The position numbers and the translations under genes were made by a program. Under the pieces are notes generated by a model. That model had not been told where the DNA came from, did not search any database, and worked only from the letters and a program-made list of their open reading frames with translations. Below, in pieces: positions 35,215-47,239 of a stretch of DNA of 64,000 bases. Each line of letters opens with the position of its first letter. The first letter of the stretch is position 1. Origin of the DNA: Nymphaea colorata (lineage: Eukaryota; Streptophyta; Magnoliopsida; Nymphaeales; Nymphaeaceae); assembly GCF_008831285.2 (NCBI RefSeq), contig NC_045143.1:21702302-21766301 (forward strand), given 5' to 3'.

Positions 35215-35990
35215 TAAGGTTCAATTAGAAGGGAGGACATAATGTAACTATGAAATGATATGTCACCTCATTTTCTCATGTTCCCGGTGCACTTGAGTAT
35301 AGCCTCTTGACTCTAAAATAGAGATTGAGAGCTATGTCCTTTGGCCATGGAGAAATAAGAAATAGAGGAAAATAAAAGAAAGCAAAATAACAACAAGAAT
35401 GTATTCATGAAAAGAAAGAACATGATTAAAATGAAAGATCATCTCATCTTTCCATGCTCCCGGTACACTTGAGCATAGCCTTTTGTCTTTAAAAAGAGAT
35501 TGAGTGCTACCTCCTTTAGTCATAGGGAGATGAAGATGATGAGAAAATGTAGAAAGAAAAACAATGCTATATTTAATAAAAGAGGAAACATGATTCAATC
35601 ATGAAATGAAAGATCCTCTCATCTTTTCTGTTCCCAATGCACTTGAGCATAGCCTCTTGTCTCTAAAAAGAGATTGAGTGCTATCTCCTTTGGCCATGGG
35701 AAGAGGAGGAAGAGAGAAAAGAAAAATAACAAGAACAAGGCTATATTGAAGAAAGGAAATAACAATAACAACAATAATATATTCATGAAGGGAAAGAACA
35801 ACAACAACAAGAATGCTTAAAAGAACATGATTTAATCATAAAATAAAATATCATCTCATCTTCTCATTGCTCCCGGTGCACTTGAGCATAGCCTCTTGTC
35901 TCTAAAAAGAGGTTGAGTGCTATATCTCCTTTGGCAATAGGGAGATGAAGATGAGAAGAGAAAATGAAAGAGAAATGAGAGGGATGATGG
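35215..35990. repeat. Tandem repeat array in older LTR, four units of about 175-240 bp
   Basis: Units share CATCTCATCTT...CCCGGTGCACTTGAGCATAGCC followed by TCTAAAAAGAGATTGAGTGC. They begin near 35264, 35437, 35613 and 35853. Between them are A/G-rich stretches (AAGAAAGAGAAAAG type) that vary in length. By position they fall downstream of the TATA box, in the R-U5 part. Confidence 0.85.
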
Positions 35991-36290
35991 TTACATACCT
36001 CTAATGAGAAATAACCTAAGGAAGATGAGCACTTTCACTTGAAGATCCCCTTTGAGTGGAGCTCTAAGATGATGCCTCCAAGAGAGTTGTAGCTTGCTCC
36101 AAGTTGGAGAGAAAAATGGAGAATGGAAAAGAGGGAGAGAGAGAGCTCAAGAGAAACTCTAAGTCTTCAAGTGAGAATACACTAGAGTTTCTCCCAAGGA
36201 CCAATCTTGCCCAAGAGGGGGGGGGAGGGGAATGAGAGGTATTTATAAAAGATTTTGGAGCCAAAACCCTAAATTTGAATTTTTTGACTC

Positions 36291-36712
36291 AAAAAGACTA
36301 AAATCACCCTCAGAAGGTTTTTGGTAAAAAGGAGGGGCAAATGAGTCTTGTTTACCCAAAAAGACTAAAATCACCCTCTAAAAGGAGGTTTTTGGTCAAA
36401 AAGAAGGGCAAATTGGTCTTGTTTACCCAAAAAAACTAAAATCACTCTCTAAAAGGAGGTTTTTGGTCAAAAGGAGGGGCAAATCGGTCTTGTTTATCCA
36501 AAAAGACTAAAATCACCCTCTAAAAGGAGGTTTTTTGTCAAAAAGAAGGGCAAATTGGTCTTGTTTACCCAAAAAGACTAAAATCACCCTCTAAGAGAAA
36601 GTTTTTGGCCAAAAAGAGGGGCAAATCAGTCTTGTTTATCCAAAAAGACTACAATCACCTTCTAAAAGGAGGTTTTTGGTCAAAAAGATGGGCAAATTGG
36701 TCTTAAATGCTT
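36291..36712. repeat. Tandem repeat array, six units of about 70 bp
   Basis: AAAAAGACTAAAATCACCCT starts at 36291, 36358, 36429, 36500, 36572 and 36642 (periods 67, 71, 71, 72, 70). Each unit continues GGAGGTTTTTGGTCAAAAAG then GGGCAAATTGGTCTTGTTTA. It is located upstream of the TATA box, in U3, where such arrays can act as enhancers. Confidence 0.92.
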
Positions 36713-36882
36713 GATTTGGATCTGAACTTGGGTTTTGGATCTAATTTAGAACTGAAAGTTGTATTTTGAATTTCATTTGGATCTAAGAGTTGTATTTTGG
36801 ATTTGAATCTTGTGCTTAAATTTGAGTTTCGCACTTGGATAAAACATCATAATATTTTAGAAAAAAATTTGGGGTGATTACA

Positions 36883-38200
36883 GACTGGCACATTGCGAAT
36901 TTGGAGGTTTGTGGACTGGCACATTGCGAATTTGCCTGTTGCATTCTCAAATGTAAATATCTATTTTAAATGTAAATTATGATTTGTCTTTTTGACCTCG
37001 AGGTTTTCGCAACCTCAAATGTAAAAAATACAAGGTGACGTTGTTTGTGTTCATAGTCACCAAGATTCTGTTGATAAAAAATTGTGAAGAATTGCTCAAG
37101 AAATGAACGTATAGCGAAAACGTATAGGGAAACAATTTGACCGGCCCGGCTAAATGGGCCGGGCTGGGCCTCAGACATGGTGGACCTGGCCCGGAACCCG
37201 GCCCGGCCCGTCAATAATCGGGCCAGACCCTTACCAATGACTCTCCCAAAATTGCCCAGAATGTGAATGAATCTATCAGTAACACCATTATTGTGACCGC
37301 ATTTTTTGGTCGTGTCATCTAAATTAATGAGTTAAGTTAGTTACTGTGGCGGTGAGACCGCAACTAGAAGCTGGACTTGAAAGGATTAGTAAATGCAGTG
37401 GCCGGATCTGATCTGCAGATTGAAGCAAGACGTTGCACTTTCTATGTCAGGTACAATCAACTCTAGAAATTTTGGGCAAACCTCACAAAATGTAATTTAA
37501 CATCCATAAAGAGGGTTTGAAGCTTGGAGCTTTGGGCTTTGGCAGCAGAAAATCCAGGTGAGGTGTACAAGTTGTGGAGTTTTTTCCCACAGACATTTTG
37601 TGGAATCTCGTCTTCCTATTGTGGGTTCCTCATGTTATAGAAAAATTCAAACAGAAAAAAAAAAAGATTGTGAAGGATGGGGAGCATAAAAGAAAACAAA
37701 AGTATGTAAGTTCTTAAACATGATCAAACATGATTATCTTATTTTTAAAGAAAAATTCATCCCTGGCTTTGTCGCTGGTCTGTTGAGATTACACTGAATC
37801 AAACCTCCTGCTCTGCCCATTTTAGACTCTGAGGTAAGCCAGTGGCAGTGTCATCATAAAAGCATGGTGATCGTAGACCATGGCAGGTTGGTTTAACTCT
37901 GGCGCCTGTCTGTTTCAGACATTCTCTTGTCAGCATTTACCATTTTGGAGGAAAAAATAGTGATGGACGAGTGAAATAAAAAGGAAAAGTGCATTTTTTG
38001 TGTGGGGGCTAATGGGTTGAAACGACGATTTTGATGGAAAAATCATGTTCCACCATCCTTTGGCTTGGCTATTGTCTTCTCGAAAACATCTTTCTTCTCC
38101 CTTGCACATGCTGATGCGTTCTGTCTTCAATTTGTTTCAGCACACGGAGAAACAGGGGAGAACAAAGTTACTGCAGCATGAGAACAGAGTAATTAGGACA
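36883..38200. other. Non-coding stretch with GGCCCGG-rich repeat
   Basis: GACTGGCACATTGCGAATTT occurs at 36883 and again at 36914, a 31-bp direct duplication next to the LTR edge. 37140-37225 is rich in GGCCCGG/CCGGGCC words, like the ends of the small element at 23687. No gene is evident. Confidence 0.4.
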
Positions 38201-38240
38201 CTTCATTACTTTCAATTCTTACAGAGCAAGTATTTACATG

Positions 38241-38597
38241 GAGTCTCAAAGCATTATTACAAGTTCACCGATGTAATCTAACTGAGCGCCCCTTATTTAC
38301 AAAGCAAGAATCAATCAGATAAATAAATTGACAAAATGGTTCAGGTATCGAGTTTGGGTATTTTAACACTGCCCCTCAAACTGGTTGGTGCACATCATTC
38401 ACGTGTAGTTTGGACTTCAGATAAACAAACTGTGGTTTATTGATACCTTTGGTAAAAATGTCTATCACCTGGTTCCTTGGGGGCAACAAGTAGACGATGA
38501 GTGGCATGACTGTCACAATAGTGTTGTAGGATTCATTGAAGCCCATGAGAAACTGAATTATTCTATTTTCTTGTTGCTTTTCTGCCAATAATTTCAT
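38241..38597 (-). mobile_element. Internally deleted copia element, 3' LTR and fused coding ends
   Basis: On the minus strand (38597 to 38376) a 73-codon frame begins with gag-like MKLLAEKQQENRIIQFLMGF and NESYNTIV. It passes through a junction and ends with VIDIFTKGINKPQFVYLKSK, the C-terminal tail of the copia RNase H. Everything between gag and the end of pol is missing. A purine tract TTTGAGGGGCAG follows, then the LTR start TGTTAAAATACCC (38368 downwards). The matching LTR end occurs at 41207-41342. Confidence 0.7.
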
Positions 38598-38863
38598 AGC
38601 TTCAGATGTGCAAGTTCATATGTTGCCAATTCTTCCCATAGTGCCTTTAATTTGGTCTAATAGGATACTACCAAACTGATGCAGAGCAGGACCAAACCCG
38701 ACACATTCCTGGTTCTAGTTCCCTGCCTCAGGTCCACCTCTGCGCTTCAGTACAGATCATGAGTCTTCAGCCATGGAATCACCTACAGATCTGGAGCATA
38801 GTTGTTATGAGGTGCCCCTGCGTAGACAATCGAGGCACACCAAGGGTTGAATTGTGATTTTGG

Positions 38864-38867
<4 letters not shown>

Positions 38868-38902
<35 letters not shown>
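38868..38902. repeat. (TA)n microsatellite
   Basis: An uninterrupted TA run of about 17 units in the presumed gypsy LTR region. Confidence 0.97.
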
Positions 38903-38906
<4 letters not shown>

Positions 38907-39188
38907 TTGAGATTCATTTTGTAATTATGTTCAGTTTTTGTAATTATGTTCAGTTTGTATATGTGTAGATCCATTCAGATTCGGAGTACTTGTTTGGGAC
39001 CCGACCCGTTACTTTCTCTCATCCATATAAATGGGCGATGACTTATTTTGTGAAGACTTTTGAAGTTATCGAAAAAGTAAATTGTTCCTTCATTGTTTCT
39101 CTTTTCTTTCACTTTGTTGCTTAGCATATTTACTTTTAGCTACCGTAAGTTCTCATTGTCGCTTTTGCAAGTTGAGCTTGCACCAGTT

Positions 39189-39201
39189 GGTATCAAAGCC
39201 A
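39189..39201 (+). promoter_or_regulatory. Primer binding site, initiator tRNA-Met type
   Basis: TGGTATCAAAGCC differs by one base from the canonical TGGTATCAGAGCC and is the priming site used by most plant copia and many gypsy elements. It fixes the right end of the LTR just upstream. Confidence 0.7.
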
Positions 39202-41206
39202 AATTTCATCATCGCTATGGTGTGTCCCTACTGTGCGCATGGCTGCAAGAGATGCATAAGACAAGGAAAAAGCAAAAGACTGTGCTGCTACCAAAAAAAT
39301 TGCAGCATAGAATGCAAACAAGGAAAATCTAGCAAAAATCATGCAGTCTTAAAAAGAAAGTCAATAAAACTTACAACAGACGTGGCCAAGCACGATTCTG
39401 AGATCACATCAGACAGGATCTTGCTACTGCAATAAGGAAAGTCGAATTCGTCGCTCAAAGGTTCGATGAGTTTAGGGACGAGTTCAGAGGAATGCTCTGC
39501 TTGGATTTGCAGAATGCACAAAAAAATGCACAAAATGAGGCACTTCCTGCTATAAATGACTTTCCCAACATTTGCGCATTGGAAGCTGAAGGGGGTGACC
39601 AATTGTGGGATCACTCTGCGAGAGGCGCCAGGGCTTTGGGGGGATCTGGAATCATGATTATGCATCAATGGAAGGGATTCCCACCAAAGCTCCATTGCCA
39701 GCAGGCATACCAAATCCAGCGTCAAGGCTCCTCTCCAGAGTTCCCTTGCTTTCGTCCAGAGAAGGTGGAGAATATGCCACTGCGTCTTCCTCCCATCGTC
39801 AAGCGAAAGTTTCGGCTGTTGTTGGACTACCCACCGGTGAGTAGACGAAGGTGCCATGTCCAGCGAAGGGGAGCGTCGGTAGTGTCATGTCTTCCCGTCA
39901 GTTTGGGTGGGCATGGAAAAGCACGACATACATCACCGTTCCTGTCATTGGCCGGTAGCGGTGCAGGGAACACCGCCAGCAGCCACAAAACCCACGCTCC
40001 TTCTGCAATCGGCGGGCGAACTCAGGAGACACCACCGTCCGACTGGCCACTACCCGTGGCTCTGCCACCCGCTGTTTGCCCACCATCATTACGACTGGGA
40101 GGCGATGGGTGCCCCACCCTCCGCCGATGGTTTCCCTTCTCTGCCTCAGGCAGAAATAGGGAACCCTGACCCCAACCACTCGAATTCTTTTGAGAGGCTC
40201 GACGGTTCGGGCCGGTCTCTCATGAGATCCGTTCAAACCGAGTCAGGCTGTGGACCCAATTCAAATCTGTATTGCCCGATTCATGGTTATATAGGTTCGA
40301 ATCGGGGTCCAACTACATAAATGTCCATTTTTAGCCCAGCTTGGATCCGTTGGTGTTGCCTAATTTGATCCAAACCTATATTTCTAGCCTCAAACCTATC
40401 CCAAGGCCTAACCTAGACCATAATCGGACCCGGAACCCACCCACATTGTTTCTTGGATCGGGTTAAAACCAGACCCATCCTCTTATGGATTCTGGATTGA
40501 GTTGAAATCTAGCCTACTATTCACAAAACCCGATCCAGAATCCAACCCAAACTACTCTGGGTCCAGTGAATAGTTTAGGAGCAAACCTGATCCAAAACCA
40601 AACCAGCCCGAACCCTTATCCAAACCCCTATCCAAATCCATCCCTAAACCATTATTCAAATCCTCACGTGAATCCTTATCACACCCTATGCCCATTCCCA
40701 AATCCATATCCATATCTTCATCCGATTGCTCGTGTGACCCAAGCCCCAGATCTAGTTCCATTTCATGTAGGTACAATTATGGAGAGGCCACCTCCTCAGG
40801 CTCCTCAGCAAAAGTATCAGCAAACGGGTCCCCTCATAGATCAGGCCCTCCCGAGGCCACCTCCAATTAAGCCACACCGATACTATGTGCAGGCCGTGAA
40901 CGATAGTGACTCAGCCTATTAAGATAAACACGATGATGATGAGTTTTGGTGCGTGCACCCAGTAGGATCGATTGACCATCGACACAGACATACTACAGAT
41001 CATCTAGATTGTCCCACCAGATATGGGGTGAAGCTGGACCTCCTAGAGTTTCTTGGGAAATTCGATGCACATGAGTAGTTTGACTAAGCGTATGCAGTCC
41101 AGTTCTTTTTCGACTATTATCTGGTGGAGGAGCGTCACAAGGTACCGCTAGCTGCGACCAGGTTGCATGAACTTGCTCAGACTTGGTGGTTGGAGCTATG
41201 GAAGTT

Positions 41207-41342
41207 CAAAGCATTATTACATGATCAAGAAATCAAGACCCTCCAATGAAAATTAACTAATCACCCTTATTTGCAAAGCAAGAATATATGAGATAAATAA
41301 TTTGATTAAATGGATCAAATATTGAGTCTGGGTCTCTTAACA
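41207..41342 (-). repeat. Partial 5' LTR of the deleted copia element
   Basis: This aligns with 38241-38368: both contain CAAAGCATTATTACA, CCCTTATTTGCAAAGCAAGAAT (or close), AGATAAATAA and GAGT(C/T)TGGGT, then end in TTAACA. Its left part is replaced by gypsy gag sequence. The outer edge is at 41342. Confidence 0.75.
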
Positions 41343-41673
41343 CCTGCCAAAGAAAAATCATTTTGATTAGTGCTCTGAAAATACCTACTCAATGCTCTCT
41401 ATCCTCTTTTCTCATGATTCATGACAAGACTTTCTTCACAAATATCTTATTATACTTTTTTTTTGTTTTTTATCAGTCTATTTTTTCAGACCCCTTTAGG
41501 ATTACACCCTCAAAGGTTGTTTCGGAGGCACAATTACTTTCATTAGTGTTTGATGGCCCAGAAATCCACTCTAACCCAAGAAAAAAATTTCATATTTTCA
41601 AAATATTTTTGGTTTATCAAATGCTGAATTTTTTTTTTACCGTTAATGTCGAAACCGGAATTTTTTTTTATGA

Positions 41674-41709
41674 AAATATGTTTCCACCACCAGAGGTGGA
41701 AACATATTT
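41674..41709. repeat. 15-bp perfect inverted repeat (hairpin)
   Basis: Left arm AAATATGTTTCCACC (41674-41688), loop ACCAGA, right arm GGTGGAAACATATTT (41695-41709). No T run follows. It could be a small folded element end. Confidence 0.85.
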
Positions 41710-41814
41710 CCGAGTATTTTTTTTGCCCGTTAGGGCACCCACGCATCGCCTCCCTCTGCCGCAGGCCCATAGCTGCCTCCCTTCGTCGCCCCTCCTGCCT
41801 TCTGCTCGCCGTCT

Positions 41815-42030
41815 CTGTCGCCCTCTCACTCTCCTCCCCTCGTCGTCTAGCTCATCCTCTCACTCTTCTAGCTCATCCTCTCACTCTTCTGCTCCCCTCG
41901 TCGTCTCCCTCGCCCTCTCACTCTCCTGCTCCCCTTGTCCTCTCTCTCGCCCTCTCACTCTCCCGCTCCCCTCGTCGTCTATCTCACCCTCTCACTCTCC
42001 TGCTCTCCTCGTCGTCCATCTTCGGTCTCT
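41815..42030. repeat. CT-rich minisatellite, about 36-39 bp period
   Basis: Repeated units of the form CCCTCTCACTCTCCTGCTCC followed by CTCGTCGTCT(C/A)(C/T)CTCG, about six units with variation. Open frames across it on both strands (Ser/Leu/Pro-rich) are by-products of the repeat. Confidence 0.85.
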
Positions 42031-44825
42031 TCCTCTCTCGGTCGTGCAGCAAATCCGTGTGGGGAAACACTGATTTCGGCAATTTAAACCGATTCTGAAA
42101 GTATCTTGTGGCTCGCCTGTTACGGCAGGTCAGGAAAGAGAAAAGGAAATAGAAAGAGAGAGGACGACGATCCCGGAGGGAAGGAAAATCGCATGGCTTT
42201 CTCTCTAGGTGAGAGAAATTTTGAATTTCTTTTCCCTCTTGTGAATAATCTGGATTCATTTCCCTTTCCAAGTGAAAACCATTACTTGCTTTCCCAAAGT
42301 TTCCACTTTTGCTTCTATTAGCTTAGCGTTTCATTATCTGCAATAGCGGAACGATTGCTTGTTTCTGAGCATCTTCTTAGTCGATTTGAACTAACCGACA
42401 AGAAATTTAGGGATAGGTTCGATGTTCTCTTGACCTTCTTGTCTTGCTGTCGATCTGCTTATCGTTTAGTCGTTTGCGTTTTTTTCGCACTTTGTCATTC
42501 TCTGGAGCTTTCTTTGAAGGGTTCATATGGCTGCGAGGGATGGTCCATGGACTCGAGTTTTTTCTGGAGTTCTCTGTTGCATACATCTGTTAGTTGCTTT
42601 GTAATTGTAATTTCTGTGCGTCTTTTTGCACAAAACGTCTGGAAGTACTTCTAATAGCTTAGTGCTCTTGTAGAGCGTTTAGAATCAGGTGTTTCTGTAG
42701 TAACTGATGCTCGTTTCGGGGTTAGGATGATGGGTTATGCGGAGTATTTGGTGAAAGACAACCGGGATGTAGTAGAAGTAGGGAAAAGGTAACGATGCTT
42801 GGTTCCCTGTTATGATGATAGTGTATGAGGAGAATTTGGTAAGTAGACTACGTAATAGCAGCTCGATTGGCGGAGAGAGTGGAGAAAAGACAAACTCTAT
42901 TTCGGTCGTTATCTTGTACTTAGGAGCATCTGTATTGTGTTTTTTGCTAGCTGTGTTTATCCTCAAGAATGTGATTGTATGATCACCTCTATGTGATAGA
43001 AACTGGGACTTTATTCAGTTCTTTTTAGGTTTGTACCTGTTCCTGATCTTTTAATACTCCCTCATAGATGTAATACTCCCTCATAGATGTACATTCTTTC
43101 CAGCAGAAAGAGTATTAAATGTAGCCTGATAAACAATCCGATTGTTCATTGGTTGAGAGTTTAAAAAAGAAAAATATATATCTGCAATCTTCATTTCCAA
43201 TAGCTTACATAAGTGTATGTTTCTTTACTGTAAATGGAACATTAGAAGCACAAAAAGTTATACCGTTCACTGTTGGTTTCTAGAACTTTATAAAATCCTA
43301 GATGTAGAAATGAAAAATTATATTTTTGGTTATAATTTTCACATACGTTCAAGGAATTGTGTTTTGCAAAAGGCAGATTTGATGATGGCATTCGTGAGAA
43401 TGAGTTACATCATAAGTAGATACTGGTACATGATCTTTTGTTTGTCTCTTTAGTCCATATTTCTAACAAAAGCAAATATCATTGGATTTTTCTGTCGTCA
43501 ATGTCATTAGTTACTGATTTCTACTTCAGCAATTGCTATGCCCTTATGCTTGTTGATAGAAAAATCTGTTTGTTGATACGAAAATCTGCGTCAAAGTGGA
43601 TATGGGCCAGTCACAGGATTATTATTGAGGGTTAATTGTGACTGGTGCACATTCTGGAAACAGCGATTCACATTAATTTGCCTACATGGAAGATTAGGGT
43701 AGACTGCTTTGCTCTCTGTTGGGATAGGAAGGCTTAAGTGGGAGACTGAGAATGCTCTGATGTGCTCTTTGTTCTTCTTTCATTCATTTCTTTCATGAAA
43801 TATTCTCCCTTGTCATCTTCCTATTGAACTAATTAATGACATAGTGGCCATGCTTTTGTCTTGCCTTCATATGTCTGTTCCTGCACTCTTCCTCTTCAGC
43901 CTCCTCTCCATCAGCTTTTTTTCCTGCTTTACTTGTTTGCAATTATTGGTTCTATTATATTCTCAACAGCTATGTATTTCATGGAAATAAAAAGAAGGTT
44001 TGAAACTTTTCATGTTCTGCAATTTTTTCTTCATATGTAAATCTGGAAATATATTTCTCAGTTATCACACACACATCAAAATGGGAATCAGAAAGATTTT
44101 TCTCATTCCATTTTTTCAAGAAATATATTTTCAGAAATATATTTCCAATTCTAGATTTCCAGGCCATCTAACACTACCTTAGGTATTTCATGCCAAAATG
44201 ATGCTTTGGCAACGAGGTGTCCTCGAGTTGAATATGGAGAGAATATAGATAGAGACGAAGATGTGGAGTCATGCTCTTTTGGTTGACCGGCACTCAAGTC
44301 ACCGGCTCAGGTAGGTCTGATGTGGGCAACCTATGTAATTTTAATTCATCACAATGTCATGTTTAAATTTTAATTTTTCCAATTAAATTTTTGATAGGCA
44401 CCAGCCCCCATGTATCCTTACCACTACGATGGGCCCCTAAGAAAACGTGGATGAACAACTTGGCAAAACTTACGGTGGATGTTGATGAGAAGTCTGATTA
44501 ATGTGAAGCGAAGATCCATGTTGGTGGTGATGGACCATCAGCGCTTTCAGAGACCTCCAGCTGAGTAGACGATAGATTGGGGAAGCTTCCTTGGACAGGT
44601 TGGCTGGGGTTAGCAGCAGGATCTGCAGAGATGGAAAAAGGGAAAAGGAAGTGATGATTTTGAAAAAAAATAAACTGATAGACCACATTCTGGAGAATGA
44701 GAAGGCCTTGAAGTTGCATACCAAAAAATAACTTGATCGATGGCCGCTCTGTCGGGGTTTTTTCTTTATCTCTGCTGCATTGAAGAAACAAATTACATCG
44801 ACAATGTAGAAAAATTTGTAGACAT

Positions 44826-44873
<48 letters not shown>

Positions 44874-46600
44874 TATTCAATTCCAGGCATCTCTTGATCA
44901 TATGCTTATACTAATTGAGCCCATAAAATAACTTTCTCATAAAATGAACAAAACTAGTTTGGTACCCATTTTTAGTACCCGAAATGGTGTATTAAGTCAG
45001 AAGGTTGTCCTTATGACTGCCAACAACAACATGAAAAAGGAGGTGAAGAGACCAATCGCCAAACAAATGTCTTTCAACGGCAAAGAAAATGAAATTTCAT
45101 AACAGCGTTACAGTATTCATTGATTACCTTCTGAAATATCAGCTGCAATTACAGCAACTTTAGCAAGTATTCATAAGGAGTAATTCACAAATCTTGCACT
45201 CATCCCTGCAATGCTCATCCAGTGCTTTGTCTTCATTGTTTAATTCACCAAAAAGCAGAAACATAAAGCAACCGACATTAGAAAATTTGATTGCAAGCCA
45301 AGGAGTGTGTTTGATCACTTCTTGGTACTCCTCCCCATCCCAACCACCCTCTGCACAGCAAAGATTGAGCCAATTCCTGAATGCCTTTAACTTTTAAGAA
45401 AAGAATACCAAAGTGCTGTTTGATTACCTCAGGTCTTAGATCGGAGGTGCTAAGACCTTAGAATCGTAGGCCTAAGATTTCAGATCCTTAATTATAGATA
45501 GAAAGTGCAAATCAGATCAGAACTATAGAGGATAAAGAATAGATATGGTAAATATTCATGACAAAGGATAAAAAACAGCCTGAACATATTAATCTCTATT
45601 ACTTTATATGAGCATGTAGTTGCCCTTATGAGCGTTAAATTGTTTTGTCATTTTATAAGTCGTAAAAATCAAATTTCAGGCCAAAGCAGGACAACCTTTT
45701 ATAAAACCTTCCTAATTTTGTCAACTTTGGGCCGAATGCATGAGATTATTGCAACCCTGGTAATCTTCCCAACCTTTTTTCTTTTTGGATGAAACAATAA
45801 TAATCTCGTCGTTATATTTTCATATGTTTTCACTTTATAAAACGTTCAAGTATATTAAGAAACATTTCTGTTTCATTCAAAGGGAAAACACATACTTGAA
45901 ATTAGACTAATACTTTTCTCATTTTGAACTTGCTCAAATTTCACAACCGGTGGATAAGTTGAAAGGTAGAACTGAAAAAAAAAAAAGAGAGAGAAACTGC
46001 AAACAGAAAGAGATATCAACCGACTGCGGAGAGAGAAAACCAAAGTATTCTCATCAGCAAATGCATAGTTTCTTAAAGGTCATCAGTAGTTTTTTACTAA
46101 CTAATTAGTTCCTTCTCCTTTGGTCCAATGGACGGTAGGGAATAGCAAGGAAATCAATGTTTGTCTGGACATAGAGGCTGGGTTGCTCTATCACTTCAAA
46201 GCGTGGTACGATTTCTGCAGCTCCCCCATGCTGGATGCTTTCGTGGAAGAGACAGCACTAAGAACTCTATTGGAGAAAGTTCTGGAGTCTATGGCGAAGT
46301 CCTGTCTCAAAAAGCTTTTGCTAATTGATAGTAATCTAGCATTGAAGGCAATAATGCTGGAAGGCAATAGACATCTTAAATATTTGACTTCATGTCTCCT
46401 CTGTTAGGGGAGTGTCGACTTCATAATTTGTTGAAATCCTTTGGTTCTTTGCAATTTTTAGGTGTTGACTTTCACCGGAACTAATTAATTCCTTAGACAG
46501 AGGTTCAAATCTAACAAACTAATTAAACCCAACTTTTCCAACTTAAATTGCTTAGAAATGCTAAATCTACCTGAAATTAGGCGTGAAGAAACAGTTTCTA
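42031..46600. other. Non-coding stretch
   Basis: About 4.5 kb with no gene that I can support. It includes the short direct duplication TAATACTCCCTCATAGATGT at about 43052 and 43071, a (GA)n run (44826-44871), and AAATATATTTC-type inverted words near 44045-44150. The 95-codon frame at 46120-46407 has no recognised domain. Confidence 0.35.
44826..44871. repeat. (GA)n microsatellite
   Basis: A GA dinucleotide run with one interruption (GAAAGA). It produces the artificial Ser-Leu repeats read on the minus strand. Confidence 0.97.
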
Positions 46601-46618
46601 TGGGAACAATCTAACCAA

Positions 46619-46660
46619 CGAAGAAGAAGAAGAAGAAACAGATGAAGAAGAAGAAGAACC
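46619..46660. repeat. (GAA)n microsatellite
   Basis: Two GAAGAAGAA tracts separated by ACAGAT. Confidence 0.92.
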
Positions 46661-47239
46661 TGATCAACGATGCCAGCGGTATAATTGTTGCGCTTCTAGT
46701 TGGCATAGATGCTGGCGCCTTCCCCGTCGGTGCCCAGATTGAACCAGCACTTGGTTCTGAACCTGAAATTTGCACTCTTCACAAAACCGAAGTTCCTGAA
46801 CCCCAATCCAAAGCTTGGCTTGGTCCGGGGAGAGGGTACAGAAGAAAGGGAAGAGGAAGGGAAGATGACGCAGAGTGCAAGGGTGATAAAGCCCATGAAC
46901 CGCATTTTTAATGGAGTTACGAGGTGCCCTCTCTTTCATTTTCTTCAATGGCGTTTCCATGGTGCCCCAAAGATTACTCCTTTTCAATGGCGCGTGAGGA
47001 GCGTCAAGTGCTTCAACAACATCAGCCACTCAAACGGCAGATAACATTATCTACAATGGCACTTTGTCGCTCGCGTCATAAAAAGTAGCTCTTCAATGGC
47101 TTCCCTGCTTTGCCGCGTCACAGAACACCAAATATGTATAGTGGTGGGCCTGGTGGCACAATTATGAGATCTTCCACTATAGACATATTCTCATATATTA
47201 GAGGCACTGGTTCTGTTGTTGAAGAGAGAGTTCTGAAAT

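Larger units (their letters stand above)
34787..36882 (-). repeat. Older related LTR, partial, with two tandem arrays
   Basis: On the minus strand it begins TGTAATCACCCCAAATTTTT (36882 downwards), closely matching the start of the younger LTR. It holds a TATAAATACC box (about 36243), and near 35010 contains ATTAACATGTACATT, as the younger LTR does near 32868. It ends abruptly where the younger element begins. The inference is that the younger element inserted into it, or the two recombined. 36288-36712 and 35215-35990 are internal tandem arrays. Confidence 0.65.
38640..41206 (+). mobile_element. Ty3/gypsy LTR and gag sequence, plus strand, inserted in the copia remnant
   Basis: A TATA-like CCATATAAATGGG lies near 39024, and a primer site TGGTATCAAAGCC (39189-39201, initiator tRNA-Met type) lies downstream, so LTR sequence ends just before 39189. 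Gag-type sequence follows: FDEFRDEFRGMLCLDLQNAQ near 39458-39517; a Pro/Asn-rich stretch with repeated NPYPNP near 40566-40690; and the gag core FLGKFDAHE, ATRLHELAQTWW at about 41040-41200. Stops break all frames and 39700-40500 is GC-rich without recognisable domain. The gag core runs directly into copia LTR sequence at 41206. Confidence 0.6.

Noticed and set aside
35215-36712. CRISPR-like arrays
   Set aside because: Units are contiguous diverged tandem repeats without unique spacers, in a plant LTR.
39492-40169. 225-codon plus-strand frame as a host gene
   Set aside because: Its start matches gypsy gag N-terminal sequence and the rest is GC-rich sequence without domain; treated as part of the retroelement.
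41363-42098. 236- and 150-codon plus-strand frames rich in Ser, Leu and Pro
   Set aside because: Produced by the CT-rich minisatellite at 41815-42030.
44470-44901. 143-codon minus-strand frame with Ser-Leu repeats
   Set aside because: Translation of the (GA)n microsatellite; upstream part has no domain.
46120-46407. 95-codon plus-strand frame, possible LINE or RNase-H-like fragment
   Set aside because: A vague resemblance only (LLIDSNLALKAIMLEGNRHL); no diagnostic motif and no neighbouring LINE domains.
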